A stretch of 64,000 nt of DNA, taken from the NCBI GenBank assembly GCA_018829465.1, contig JAHJTN010000012.1, positions 1 to 64,000 of the forward strand, in the 5' to 3' direction. Below are positions 18,763 to 26,573 of the stretch, piece after piece. The position numbers and the translations under genes are program-made. Within the stretch, counting starts at the first letter, position 1, and the number at the start of each line of letters is the position of its first letter. Source of the DNA: Bacteroidota bacterium. Lineage in GTDB: Bacteria; Bacteroidota; Bacteroidia; Flavobacteriales; Flavobacteriaceae. Under the pieces are notes generated by a model, which was given only the letters and a program-made list of their open reading frames with translations, was not told where the DNA came from and did not search any database.

Positions 18763-18876
18763 TTATTCCTGTTTTTGAATCCAAAGAAAACCCCAACACA
18801 ATGTGTCGATAAATTCTTTTCGATTAAACAGCAATAGACTGCGGTTTTTTGATAAATAATCCAGAATCCTATTCAT
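18763..18876 (-). CDS. Small ORF downstream of aat (37 aa)
   Basis: ATG at 18876, TAA at 18763-18765. The ORF begins 11 bp after the aat stop, on the same strand. The peptide starts MNRILDYLSKNRSLLLF and ends in a Trp-rich, hydrophobic segment, LCWGFLWIQKQE, which gives it the look of a real small amphipathic or membrane-associated protein. I do not recognise it. Support is the tight spacing, the clean frame and the ordered mix of charged and hydrophobic residues. Confidence 0.45.
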   Translation of the reverse strand: MNRILDYLSKNRSLLLFNRKEFIDTLCWGFLWIQKQE

Positions 18877-18887
18877 TTTAAAATCAC

Positions 18888-19535
18888 CTAACGGGTTTCC
18901 AAAACCCTCATAAAATCGGCACGACTGATTTCTTTAGCGCCAAAAGAGGCCAAATAATCTGTATAAACTTGGCAATCTATAAGTTGGTAGTTTCTAGAGC
19001 GCAGTTCTGTCACCCAAAATACAAAGGCAACTTTGGACGCATTGGAAACCTTGGAAAACATGCTTTCGCCACAAAAAACCCTGCCCAAATCTACTCCGTA
19101 TAAACCGCCAACCAGGTTTCCGCCTTGCCAAACTTCAACAGACACCGCATGCCCTAAACCTTGCAGTTTTTCATAAGCATCTATCATTTCCGGTTGTATC
19201 CAAGTGTCGGCTTGTCCGTGTCTTGGTGTAGCTGCGCAAGCTTCCATCACTTCGCGAAACGCTTGGTTCACGGTTATTTTAAAAGGGTGTTTGCGCAAAA
19301 AAGACCGAAGACTCTTTGGTATTTTCAATGCATCGGGGAAAAGTACCATCCGTTTGGGTGGATGCCACCAGACAATAGGTTCGTGGCGGTTGTACCATGG
19401 AAAAATACCACTGCGGTAAGCCAAAAGCAAGCGCTCGGGTGACAAATCACCCCCAATAGCCAAAATACCATCCGGCGAAGCCGCCTGCGCCGGTGGAAAA
19501 TACAAATCATCTGAAAGAAAGTGGTAAGCGTCCAT
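18888..19535 (-). CDS. aat: Leucyl/phenylalanyl-tRNA--protein transferase
   Basis: A 215-aa cytoplasmic aminoacyl-transferase that adds Leu or Phe from tRNA to proteins with N-terminal Arg or Lys, marking them for ClpAP under the N-end rule. The family hallmark GIFPWY (about residues 39-44) followed by WWHPPKRMVLFP is present, as are WIQPEMIDAYEKL, GGLYGV, GESMF and the closing LIDCQVYTDYLASFGA. Normal length. The start lies 1 bp after the stop of the AtoE gene, so both are probably cotranscribed. Confidence 0.96.
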   Translation of the reverse strand: MDAYHFLSDDLYFPPAQAASPDGILAIGGDLSPERLLLAYRSGIFPWYNRHEPIVWWHPPKRMVLFPDALKIPKSLRSFLRKHPFKITVNQAFREVMEACAATPRHGQADTWIQPEMIDAYEKLQGLGHAVSVEVWQGGNLVGGLYGVDLGRVFCGESMFSKVSNASKVAFVFWVTELRSRNYQLIDCQVYTDYLASFGAKEISRADFMRVLETR

Positions 19536-19536
19536 A

Positions 19537-20940
19537 TCAGTACAAAAAAATCAAACCGGCCAAGTACACAAGCGTGCCCACGAACATCAAAACCACAGTG
19601 TAGGGCAATATTTCTTTGGCTTTCAAACGGGTAATGCTCAGTAAGGGCAGCGCCCAAAAGGGCTGTAACATATTGGTGATTTGATCGCCATAGGCAAGGG
19701 CCATCACAGCCTTAGGAAGCGGAACGTTTAGTTGGCTGGCGGCATCCAGAATCACCGGGCCTTGTATGGCCCATTGTCCGCCACCGCTGGGCACAAAGAC
19801 ATTGACCAGACCGGCACTAAAAAAAGTGTAAACCGGCAAGGTTTGTGCATTGGAAATAGACACAAAAAAATCGGAAAATTGTTGCACCAATCCGCTCCCG
19901 CTCATCATGCCCATAATGCCGAAGTAGAGTGGAAATTGGATCAAGATTCCCGACACGCCCCTTACGGCTTCATCCAGTGCTTTTAGAAACTGACGGATGT
20001 TTCTGTGGAGCAACAGGGCGCATCCCAACATCAAAAAATTGAGCATGTTTGGCGTCAAATGCAATTGTGCCATGTCGGATTGATATTGCACCCACCAGGC
20101 CAATAGAATTAAGAGGCCGAAAATTTTTGACACCCAGGCGGTTTGTTCCAGCCTATCGGCACCTATGGTTGAGGCTGTTTTTTTGGTATGGAATACCGGT
20201 GGTTTAACAGGAATTTTGGTGGATGCGGCTTTTTGAGATAACCATGCCAGAGTGAGTGGTACCAAGACTAGCAAAAGTGCGAAAACGAGCAGGTTGGGCG
20301 TACTAAAAATGGTTAGCGTTGTGGGAATGGCATTTGGCAATATCGCTGCCAATGAGGGGTTGATGGAACCCACCAAATCTGCCAAATGGCCGGGTTCTGC
20401 TATTTTAAGCGGCGCACTTCCGCTCATCCCGCCATGCCAAACCATAAGCCCTACATAGCCGGCGGCACCCACTAGCGGATAGTTGATGGGGTGTTGGTTT
20501 TGGGCAGCGTTTTCGCCAATCTTCCGGGTCAGTATGGCACCAAAAATAAGGCCCAGACCCCAATTGAAAAAAGCGACCAACATGGTGGTGATGCTGACCA
20601 ATATAACGGCGCGTTTGGTGGTGCTGCCATAGCGGCTCAGGTTTTGCAAGAATTGGTGTGCAGGTTTGCTGAGCACCAAGACATGCCCTAGCACCAAAAT
20701 GAGCATCATTTGATAGGCAAAGACCAACAAACCGGTATTCCAAATTCCGCTTTCCCAAAATTTGAGCAATTGAAACCCTTGGTTGTCTTCAGCGGCGGGT
20801 TTGGTGAATGCCCAAGCCAAGATAAACGTGAGAAAAGTGAGGAGTACGGCAATGGTAAAAGGCGATGGCAACCACTTGCCAAACAAGTTTTCGATGTATC
20901 CGATGGCTGATTTTTCGGTCTTGTTTGGGTTTTTTGGCAT
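19537..20940 (-). CDS. AtoE-type short-chain fatty acid transporter
   Basis: A 467-aa membrane protein with about 11-12 predicted helices. FGKWLPSPFTIAVLLTFLTF at the start and VNVFVPSGGGQWAIQGPV at about residues 385-402 fit the TIGR00366/AtoE family, which imports short-chain fatty acids. No CoA-transferase or thiolase lies next to it, so the substrate is inferred from the family only. The structured repeat at about 20988-21090 lies before its start. Confidence 0.88.
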   Translation of the reverse strand: MPKNPNKTEKSAIGYIENLFGKWLPSPFTIAVLLTFLTFILAWAFTKPAAEDNQGFQLLKFWESGIWNTGLLVFAYQMMLILVLGHVLVLSKPAHQFLQNLSRYGSTTKRAVILVSITTMLVAFFNWGLGLIFGAILTRKIGENAAQNQHPINYPLVGAAGYVGLMVWHGGMSGSAPLKIAEPGHLADLVGSINPSLAAILPNAIPTTLTIFSTPNLLVFALLLVLVPLTLAWLSQKAASTKIPVKPPVFHTKKTASTIGADRLEQTAWVSKIFGLLILLAWWVQYQSDMAQLHLTPNMLNFLMLGCALLLHRNIRQFLKALDEAVRGVSGILIQFPLYFGIMGMMSGSGLVQQFSDFFVSISNAQTLPVYTFFSAGLVNVFVPSGGGQWAIQGPVILDAASQLNVPLPKAVMALAYGDQITNMLQPFWALPLLSITRLKAKEILPYTVVLMFVGTLVYLAGLIFLY

Positions 20941-20987
20941 CGTTTTACTGGATTCTAAAGGTGGTAAATATAAGAATCAGCGGAATG

Positions 20988-21090
20988 CTGCGTGAGGGAT
21001 GGGAGCGGCAGCGCCCCGCCATTTGGCGGGGACTACAGCGGACAGCCCGACCCCGCCAAATGCCCGAGGCATTTGGCGAGGGGCACGCCC
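20988..21090. repeat. G+C-rich double-hairpin element
   Basis: A short hairpin (CCCCGCCA at 21014-21021 with TGGCGGGG at 21024-21031) is framed by AGCGGCA at 21004-21010 and ACAGCGGACA at 21035-21044. A second, 14-bp hairpin with one bulge follows at 21051-21082, in which CGCCAAATGCC pairs with GGCATTTGGCG. The arms of the two hairpins could also pair with each other. The core layout (AGCGGCA, hairpin, AYAGCGGA) recurs at 33317-33365. It looks like a dispersed repeat of this genome group. No T-run follows, so it is not an ordinary terminator. Confidence 0.65.
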
Positions 21091-21101
21091 ACATCTTTTA
21101 A

Positions 21102-21488
21102 TTAAAAAGGCAGGTCGTCGTTATCTTCGGGATTGAAATCTGTAGCGGAACCGGCTTTTTCAAAACTGTCGGGCAGAGGCGGCATTTCCGGTGGTGCATT
21201 GTGGGCTTCGGGTTGCAAGGCTTCGATGCGCCATCCGGTGATGGAGTTGAAATATTTTACTTCGCCTTGCGGGCTTGTCCAATCGCGACCGCGCAGGTTG
21301 ATGCTGACGCGCACGTCTTGACCCACTTGATAATTGTCGAGCAAGCTGCATTTGTCCTGCACAAACTCGATGAGGATGTGTTGGGGGTATTGCTCGTCTG
21401 TGGTGACAACCAATTCTCTTTTTTTAAATCCGTTGGAGCCCACTTCTTTGGTGTCTCCCAAAACTCTGATTTTTCCGGTAACTTCCAT
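21102..21488 (-). CDS. DUF3127 protein (ssDNA-binding/OB-fold-like)
   Basis: A 128-aa protein. Residues 1-85 form a beta-rich OB-fold-like region (EVTGKIRVLGDTKEVGSNGFKKRELVV), with CSLLDNYQVGQDVRVSINLRGR and a Trp pair (WTSPQG; GWRIE). The C terminus is Pro-rich and acidic, ending DDLPF. That layout resembles single-stranded DNA-binding proteins, whose acidic tips end in DDxPF and recruit partners. DUF3127 is widespread in Bacteroidota; the biochemical role is unknown. It starts 4 bp after the flavin reductase stop. Confidence 0.85.
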   Translation of the reverse strand: MEVTGKIRVLGDTKEVGSNGFKKRELVVTTDEQYPQHILIEFVQDKCSLLDNYQVGQDVRVSINLRGRDWTSPQGEVKYFNSITGWRIEALQPEAHNAPPEMPPLPDSFEKAGSATDFNPEDNDDLPF

Positions 21489-21492
21489 AATT

Positions 21493-22359
21493 TTAGTTTG
21501 CTAATAATATTTTCCAGGCGTTTTCTATCTCGTTTTTGTCTAGGTATTCTTGGGCGAGCCGGTGCCTGTTTTCTGTGTTCGCCGCTTGTGGAAAACCTTT
21601 GAGCGAAGATACAAATTGTTTGGCAGAAACGGTGTCGGGTATTTTTTCGAGGGTGGCCAGTTTGCCTAGGTCGTTTCCTGTGAGGATGTGGCTATGGCGT
21701 ATTTCTTTAGGGATTTGATCGACGCCGATGCCCATTGCCGCTAGGGGTTTTGGGACTTCGAACATGGCGTGGGAAGCGCGGCAATACCAGTTGGCACCCA
21801 TGCGTGAAACCAAGTCTAATTGTTGATGTTTGAGATGTCCGTTGGTGTCTATGAGGTTTTCTTTGATGTGTATTTTGACTACTTCGCATACTACCAAGTT
21901 GCCGGCGCCACCGCCTTGGCCGAGCGGCAGTATTTGGGTTACTTTACACTCGAACTGTACGGGCGATTCGGCCACGCGGAAGGGTTTTACGAGGTCTGAG
22001 GGCTGCGCCGAAAATCCTGATTTCACGAATTCGTTGATGCCTTTGGGATAGGCTGTGCTGCTGAGCGACATTTGTTGTACCATTTCGTAGTTGACCACGT
22101 TGATGACCACTTCGGGGACTTCTTGCACGTTGAGCAGCGTGTCTTTTTGAGAGCCGTCTTGTCCGCGGTTGACGGGTGAAAAAACGAGTATGGGCGGACT
22201 GGAGCTAAAGACATTGAAAAAACTGAAGGGAGACAGATTGGGATTGCCGTGGGCATCTATGGTGCTGGCAAAAGCTATGGGACGAGGTGCTACGGCACTT
22301 GACAGGTAGGCGTAGAGGCGCGAATTGTCGAGTTCGGATGCAAGAAAAGAGCGGGTCAT
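21493..22359 (-). CDS. Flavin reductase family protein (FMN-binding)
   Basis: A 288-aa protein of the flavin reductase/flavoredoxin split-barrel family. SAVAPRPIAFASTID near the N terminus, NLSPFSFFNVFSSSPP, and KDTLLNVQEVPEVVINVV are typical. The C-terminal about 90 residues (after about 200) form a helical extension found in Bacteroidota members. It probably uses NAD(P)H to reduce FMN, or binds FMN as a cofactor; the partner is unknown. First gene of a pair with DUF3127. Confidence 0.88.
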   Translation of the reverse strand: MTRSFLASELDNSRLYAYLSSAVAPRPIAFASTIDAHGNPNLSPFSFFNVFSSSPPILVFSPVNRGQDGSQKDTLLNVQEVPEVVINVVNYEMVQQMSLSSTAYPKGINEFVKSGFSAQPSDLVKPFRVAESPVQFECKVTQILPLGQGGGAGNLVVCEVVKIHIKENLIDTNGHLKHQQLDLVSRMGANWYCRASHAMFEVPKPLAAMGIGVDQIPKEIRHSHILTGNDLGKLATLEKIPDTVSAKQFVSSLKGFPQAANTENRHRLAQEYLDKNEIENAWKILLAN

Positions 22360-22467
22360 AGGCCGATTTTTTTCAAAGGTACTATTTATGTTGCAGGAAT
22401 TGAAATGGTCAAGTCTTGGAAAGATATAATTTCTGTAATTTAGCTTTTTTTTCAGATCCTATTTCCC

Positions 22468-23616
22468 TTGCGCGTACACAGGCTTACATTTCGTTGGTTT
22501 TTACTGCTCATTTCTTTTGTGATTGTGAGTTTGTTGCTCATCAATACGTATATGTTTTTTCAGCGATTTAAAGAAGAAGAACGCATCAAGATGAACAATT
22601 GGGCATTTGCGGAAGAGGCTTTTTTGAGAAGCACCAATTTGAATGAAGATCTGGGCGACTTAACGGTGCAGGTGCTGAGCAGCAACAACAGCACGCCTAT
22701 GATACTGACCGATGCGGACGGCGAGATTATCGATTACCGAAATATTGACAGGGAAGACGCAGACAGTGCCGGAAAACTGAAGGCTTTGGCGCGCAAATAC
22801 GGACAGTCTAACGAGCCTATAGTGGTGCGCCACAACAACGAGGTGTTTGCGTATCTCTATTACGGTGACTCTGCAATGTTGCAGAATATCAAATATTTCC
22901 CTTTTGCCATTATCTTGATTGTTGTCTTGTTTGGGACGGTGATTTTTTTGTACTACAGCGCAGACAAAAACGCAGAACAAAACTTGCTTTGGGCGGGCAT
23001 GGCCAAAGAGACGGCGCATCAAATTGGGACGCCACTGTCGTCACTGGTGGGTTGGGTAGAAATTTTGAAGCAGGAAAACGTGCCGGAAAACATGTTGGAA
23101 GAAATCAAAAAAGATTTGGACAGGCTCAACATCATCACCGATCGGTTTTCTAAGGTAGGCTCGATGCCTGCGCTACAGGAAAAAGATTTGGTAGCCGAAA
23201 CCCAAAAAGCGTTTGGTTATGTGTCTTCGCGTTCTTCCAAATTGATTCGGTTTGAATCGGCTATTCCGGAAAAACCAATCTGTGTGAAACTCAACACCGA
23301 ACTCTACAACTGGACGATAGAAAACTTGGTAAAAAACGGTATAGATGCCATGCGCGGCAAGGGCCGTATTTCGCTCAACATTGAGGAAGAAACGCAGTGG
23401 GTGCACGTGCAAATTTCCGATACCGGAAGCGGCATTCCCAAGCACATTCAGAAACAGATTTTTAAACCCGGTTTTACAACCAAAACACGCGGTTGGGGTT
23501 TGGGACTTTCTTTGGCCAAACGCATTATTGAAGACTACCACCAAGGACAGTTGCGCATAAAAAAAACAGAAATAGGCAAAGGCAGCGTGATGCAAATTTC
23601 CCTTCGAAAAGTCTAA
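22468..23616 (+). CDS. Membrane sensor histidine kinase
   Basis: A 382-aa kinase. Membrane helices lie at about residues 9-28 and 145-165, enclosing a periplasmic sensor region of about 115 residues. The kinase core has the H-box ETAHQIGTPLSSL (phospho-acceptor His at about 186), N-box NLVKNGIDAM (about 290), G1 DTGSGIP and G2 GWGLGLSLA. Start is a TTG at 22468; the next ATG would cut the first helix. No response regulator is adjacent, so it is an orphan kinase here. It is divergent from the flavin reductase. Confidence 0.9.
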   Translation: MRVHRLTFRWFLLLISFVIVSLLLINTYMFFQRFKEEERIKMNNWAFAEEAFLRSTNLNEDLGDLTVQVLSSNNSTPMILTDADGEIIDYRNIDREDADSAGKLKALARKYGQSNEPIVVRHNNEVFAYLYYGDSAMLQNIKYFPFAIILIVVLFGTVIFLYYSADKNAEQNLLWAGMAKETAHQIGTPLSSLVGWVEILKQENVPENMLEEIKKDLDRLNIITDRFSKVGSMPALQEKDLVAETQKAFGYVSSRSSKLIRFESAIPEKPICVKLNTELYNWTIENLVKNGIDAMRGKGRISLNIEEETQWVHVQISDTGSGIPKHIQKQIFKPGFTTKTRGWGLGLSLAKRIIEDYHQGQLRIKKTEIGKGSVMQISLRKV

Positions 23617-23843
23617 GCCGTTTTTTGGAATGCTAACAGACGATACTTTAATTCGTTTTATAGACCTTAGGGCTTTTTTTCAGATCATTTGATGTCAACT
23701 TATGAAATAAATATCTAAAAATAAATGTTTTACAGTTTTTACACACCTAAATCAAAACGAATAGACTACCTTGCGGACAAAAGTTAAATAGGGTATTTAG
23801 ATGCTAATTGACTTTAATGGTTAATGAAGCAAATATATACGAT

Positions 23844-24866
23844 ATGAAAACTTACTCTCTACAAGAAATAAACGAGGTCCTGCAAGGGGAAATCATCGGC
23901 AATACATCTCAAAACATCACCACGCCCGAACATTTGGATGTGGCAACACAAACCGATATATCATTTATCGGTAATAAAAAATATGAGAAATACTGGGCAC
24001 ATTCCAAAGCTTGTGTGGCCGTTGTCAACGAGGATATTTCGATAGAACCCGGAGAAAATCGGGCTTTTATAAAAGTGAAAAATGCCGATTTGGCAATGTC
24101 TCAAATTCTCGATTTGTTTGCGCCGCCTGCGCCCACGCTAAATACAGACATTCATCCGACTGCCGTGGTTGACGAAACCGCTACTGTAGGCTATGGCACA
24201 AGAATAGGTGCGGGAAGTTATGTTGGCGCAAATGTATTGCTCGGCAAAAACATTACCATCTACCCGAACGTTACTATACTCGATGCGTGTAGCATAGGCA
24301 ACAACACCATTTTGTGGCCGGGAACCGTTATTCGGGAGCGATGTCATGTGGGTGCCAATTGTATTATACATCCCAATGCGACCATAGGTGCAGACGGTTT
24401 TGGTTTTCGCCCCGACCCCAAACGCGGCTTGGTTAAGATTCCGCAAATTGGCAATGTTATCATCGGGAATGACGTGGAGATAGGTGCCAATTCTTGTGTA
24501 GATCGGGGAAAGTTCAGCGCAACAGTTTTGGGCGACGGATGTAAAATTGACAACTTGGTACAAATAGGGCACAACAGCAAACTCGGAAAATTTTGCATCA
24601 TGGCCGGCAACAGCGGCTTGGCGGGCTCGGTGACCTTGGGTAATGGTGTGGTTATAGGCGGAAGCGCATCTATCAAAGACCACACAACTATAGGCGATGG
24701 CGCCATAATTGGTGCCGGATCGGGTGTGACTGCCGATGTACCCGCCGGAAAAACCATGTTGGGTTATCCCGCTGTGGAGGCAAGAGATGCGCTTAAACAA
24801 TGGGCTATCTTGAAAAGAATGGTTAAGAACTTAGGTGTCAAACCCTCTGAAGATGTAGCCAAATAG
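23844..24866 (+). CDS. lpxD: UDP-3-O-acylglucosamine N-acyltransferase
   Basis: A 340-aa LpxD, which adds the second 3-hydroxyacyl chain in lipid A synthesis. An N-terminal uridine-binding domain (about 1-100, with SFIGNKKY) precedes a left-handed beta-helix of hexapeptide repeats (about 105-310). The catalytic-histidine area reads LVQIGHNSKLG. The C-terminal helix ends the protein. The ATG at 23844 is preferred over an upstream in-frame TTG at 23808 because it begins at the conserved SLQEI start region. No other lipid A gene is adjacent, so this may be a second copy, as is common in Bacteroidota. Confidence 0.92.
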   Translation: MKTYSLQEINEVLQGEIIGNTSQNITTPEHLDVATQTDISFIGNKKYEKYWAHSKACVAVVNEDISIEPGENRAFIKVKNADLAMSQILDLFAPPAPTLNTDIHPTAVVDETATVGYGTRIGAGSYVGANVLLGKNITIYPNVTILDACSIGNNTILWPGTVIRERCHVGANCIIHPNATIGADGFGFRPDPKRGLVKIPQIGNVIIGNDVEIGANSCVDRGKFSATVLGDGCKIDNLVQIGHNSKLGKFCIMAGNSGLAGSVTLGNGVVIGGSASIKDHTTIGDGAIIGAGSGVTADVPAGKTMLGYPAVEARDALKQWAILKRMVKNLGVKPSEDVAK

Positions 24867-25161
24867 TCTTATTTTGATTTACCCGAATAAGCACGGCCAA
24901 TGCAGCCTTCACCGTTTAGATTGGCTTGCTTTAAGCCACATTTTCTTTAACATTTAAGAGGCTCTCGCAACCTATTCGCGTGGGAACGGCAGACAAATGT
25001 TGCGCCAATGGAAGCAAGGGATGTGATTTCTGTTCGGTAATTCTGCTCCTTCGGGAATATGGCTACAGGTTAAAAATTGATTAAAGCATATCATTTAGCA
25101 AATAAAAACCGAATAGAAAATCCGTGAGACACGAGCGAAGCGAACTGGCGCAAGCAATTAT
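24867..25161. other. Gene-free spacer at the left edge of the accessory island
   Basis: About 295 bp without a supported gene between lpxD and mazF. It holds a second copy of GACACGAGCGAAGCG (25128-25142) beside the mazF stop, and short complementary words around 24895-24945 (for example GGCTTGCTTTAAGCC at 24925-24939, a short hairpin). It marks the change from housekeeping sequence to the A+T-rich island. Confidence 0.5.
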
Positions 25162-25485
25162 TTAGTCCACAAAGGTTTCTTTTATAATCGCTTTGTATTT
25201 TTCAATTTCCGTTTCGGTTAGGCTTTCAAAAACGCGGATTATTCTGGTTTTGTCAACTGTTCGAATTTGGTCAATGGCAACCATTCCTTTTTTTCCGTTG
25301 TGTTTGACCGAAACTCTAGTGGGATATTTTTTCAAATTGGTCGTCATTGGAGCAAGAACTATTGTGTTCAGATACTTGTTCATTTCATTCGGTGAAATGA
25401 TCACACAAGGCCTGGTCTTTTTTATTTCGCTTCCAATAGTCGGGTCAAGGTTGACAAGAACAATTGCGTATTGTTTTAAATCCAT
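25162..25485 (-). CDS. mazF: MazF/PemK family toxin (mRNA endoribonuclease)
   Basis: A 107-aa PemK/MazF-like toxin. The N-terminal segment YAIVLVNLDPTIGSEIKKTRPCVIISP carries the family core up to KTRPCVIISP, with the TRP arginine that serves in catalysis in this fold. APMTTN and the KGMVAIDQIRTVDK segment follow, the latter matching the second conserved block. MazF toxins cut mRNA at short sequence motifs and stop growth. The ATG overlaps the end of the antitoxin by 10 bp. Confidence 0.92.
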   Translation of the reverse strand: MDLKQYAIVLVNLDPTIGSEIKKTRPCVIISPNEMNKYLNTIVLAPMTTNLKKYPTRVSVKHNGKKGMVAIDQIRTVDKTRIIRVFESLTETEIEKYKAIIKETFVD

Positions 25486-25721
25486 TCCTCAAGATTTTCA
25501 TCCTCGAAAACATCGTGCATAAGCAACTTGTCGTCGCCGTTTTCACTCATTTTTTTAAATTCTTTTTCCCAATTTTTTCTCGGCAGATCAATTGGTTTCA
25601 GGATTATTTGTCCTTTTTCAAGAATAAGCTCCACTTTGTCCTTGATGTTATATTTTTCCAAAATGGTCTTGCTCAAGCGAAGGCCTTTTGAATTTCCAAT
25701 TCTGATTATTGATATTTCCAT
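25476..25721 (-). CDS. mazE: MazE-like AbrB-fold antitoxin
   Basis: An 81-aa antitoxin. The N-terminal swapped-hairpin AbrB domain reads ISIIRIGNSKGLRLSKTIL (about residues 3-21), typical for MazE. The acidic C terminus (about 60-81, with FEDENLEEW) is the part expected to block the toxin. It is placed before mazF, the usual order. The ATG at 25721 is chosen because it starts the domain and lies just after a good promoter; an in-frame extension to 25754 crosses that promoter. Confidence 0.9.
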   Translation of the reverse strand: MEISIIRIGNSKGLRLSKTILEKYNIKDKVELILEKGQIILKPIDLPRKNWEKEFKKMSENGDDKLLMHDVFEDENLEEWI

Positions 25722-25740
25722 AATTTCTAAAATGTTATTA

Positions 25741-25772
25741 CAAAGTAAATACATTTTGTTGAAGTATCAAAA
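25741..25772 (-). promoter_or_regulatory. Promoter of the mazEF operon
   Basis: Read on the minus strand: TTTG (25771-25768), a 19-bp spacer, then TTACTTTG (25748-25741), one mismatch from TAnnTTTG. Transcription would begin within about 15 bp of the mazE ATG. MazE-type antitoxins commonly bind their own promoter, so autoregulation is likely but not shown. Confidence 0.65.
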
Positions 25773-25781
25773 TTCGTTCCG

Positions 25782-25897
25782 TATTAATGCTAACGGTTCT
25801 CGGCTTGGCGATTTGGATGGTTCTGTGATAAGCGAGGCACGGAATGCAATTCCTGTGAATATCAGGATTGTGCAACGGTTACAGATGTTGCAGTAGC
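25782..25897 (-). repeat. Cassette-like structured element, copy A
   Basis: On the plus strand it contains ACGGTTCTCGGCTTGGCGAT at 25793-25812, preceded by TTAATGC, and ends in GGTTACAGATGTTGCAGT near 25893. Copy B at 26574-26690 has the same start motif (19 of 20 bases), the same order of flanking words, a GTTACC-GCAGT end and about the same length, with an unrelated middle. Copy A lies between the higA stop and the mazE promoter. Confidence 0.6.
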
Positions 25898-25905
25898 ATT
25901 ATTTT

Positions 25906-26190
25906 TTACGCAGATATTGGATTCACTTGAATTTGTCCACCAATCGCTTTTAAAACTTTCATTATGGTCGAAAATTGGGGTTTTGCTCCGTCCGATAAAG
26001 CTTTGTACAAACTCGGTCTGCTCATACCTGTTTCCTCTGCAATTTTGGTCATTCCTATAGCCTTTGCAATATGCCCGATTGCGTTAACAACATCTGAACT
26101 GTCCCCTTCTTCCAACACAGTATTTAGATACGCCGCAATCATTTCTTTGCTTTCTAAATAATCTGCTATTTCAAATTTTGAAGTTCCCAT
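25906..26190 (-). CDS. higA: HigA-type addiction module antitoxin (HTH)
   Basis: A 94-aa helix-turn-helix antitoxin of the TIGR02684 type. The family start FEIADYLESKEMIAAYLN is followed by the HTH at about residues 45-75 (MTKIAEETGMSRPSLYKALS). The ATG at 26190 matches the usual family start and lies 2 bp after the toxin stop; a start at 26214 is also possible and would overlap the toxin. It would neutralise HigB and repress the operon. Toxin-first order is normal for this type. Confidence 0.9.
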   Translation of the reverse strand: MGTSKFEIADYLESKEMIAAYLNTVLEEGDSSDVVNAIGHIAKAIGMTKIAEETGMSRPSLYKALSDGAKPQFSTIMKVLKAIGGQIQVNPISA

Positions 26191-26192
26191 TT

Positions 26193-26492
26193 TTAACTGT
26201 TTAAATTTTTCCAAATTTCTTTTGCTTTTTCAATGTCTTTTTGTTGAGTCGATTTGTCACCACCCATTAAGAGGATAATAATTTTTCCGTCTTTTTCTTT
26301 AAAGTAAATACGATAACCTTTGGCAAAATTCACCCGCATTTCCAAAATACCGCCACCAACTGGTTTGCAATCTCCAAAATGCCCATCATTTTCTAATTTC
26401 TGAATTCTAAACAAGATTTTCACTTTGGATTTCAAGTCCTTCAGCTTTTTCAGCCATTTGTCAAATTCAGTTGTTTTTTCAATAAAAAACAT
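26193..26492 (-). CDS. higB: HigB/RelE-ParE superfamily toxin
   Basis: A 99-aa addiction-module killer protein of the TIGR02683 type. It shows FDKWLKKLKDLKSKVKILFRI, then the core GHFGDCKPVGGGILEMRVNFAKGYRIYF and the closing LLMGGDKSTQQKDIEKAKEIW. Toxins of this fold act as ribosome-dependent mRNA interferases. Only about 7 bp lie between the ATG and the inverted repeat that may be its operator. Confidence 0.9.
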   Translation of the reverse strand: MFFIEKTTEFDKWLKKLKDLKSKVKILFRIQKLENDGHFGDCKPVGGGILEMRVNFAKGYRIYFKEKDGKIIILLMGGDKSTQQKDIEKAKEIWKNLNS

Positions 26493-26498
26493 AGGCGC

Positions 26499-26516
26499 TG
26501 TATCTAACTGGATACA
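26499..26516 (-). promoter_or_regulatory. Inverted repeat before higB, probable operator
   Basis: TGTATC and GATACA are perfect inverted half-sites separated by 6 bp (TAACTG on the plus strand). The repeat lies just upstream of the toxin ATG, where HigA-type regulators bind. Function inferred from position and symmetry. Confidence 0.55.
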
Positions 26517-26573
26517 AAATTAATTAATTTTTTTCGAAAATTTCAGCTCAGATTTATTTTTTTGCAGCGTCAG

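Noticed and set aside
25162-26492. Prophage or insertion sequence carrying the toxin-antitoxin genes
   Set aside because: No transposase, integrase, phage structural gene or terminal inverted repeats are seen in or around the interval.
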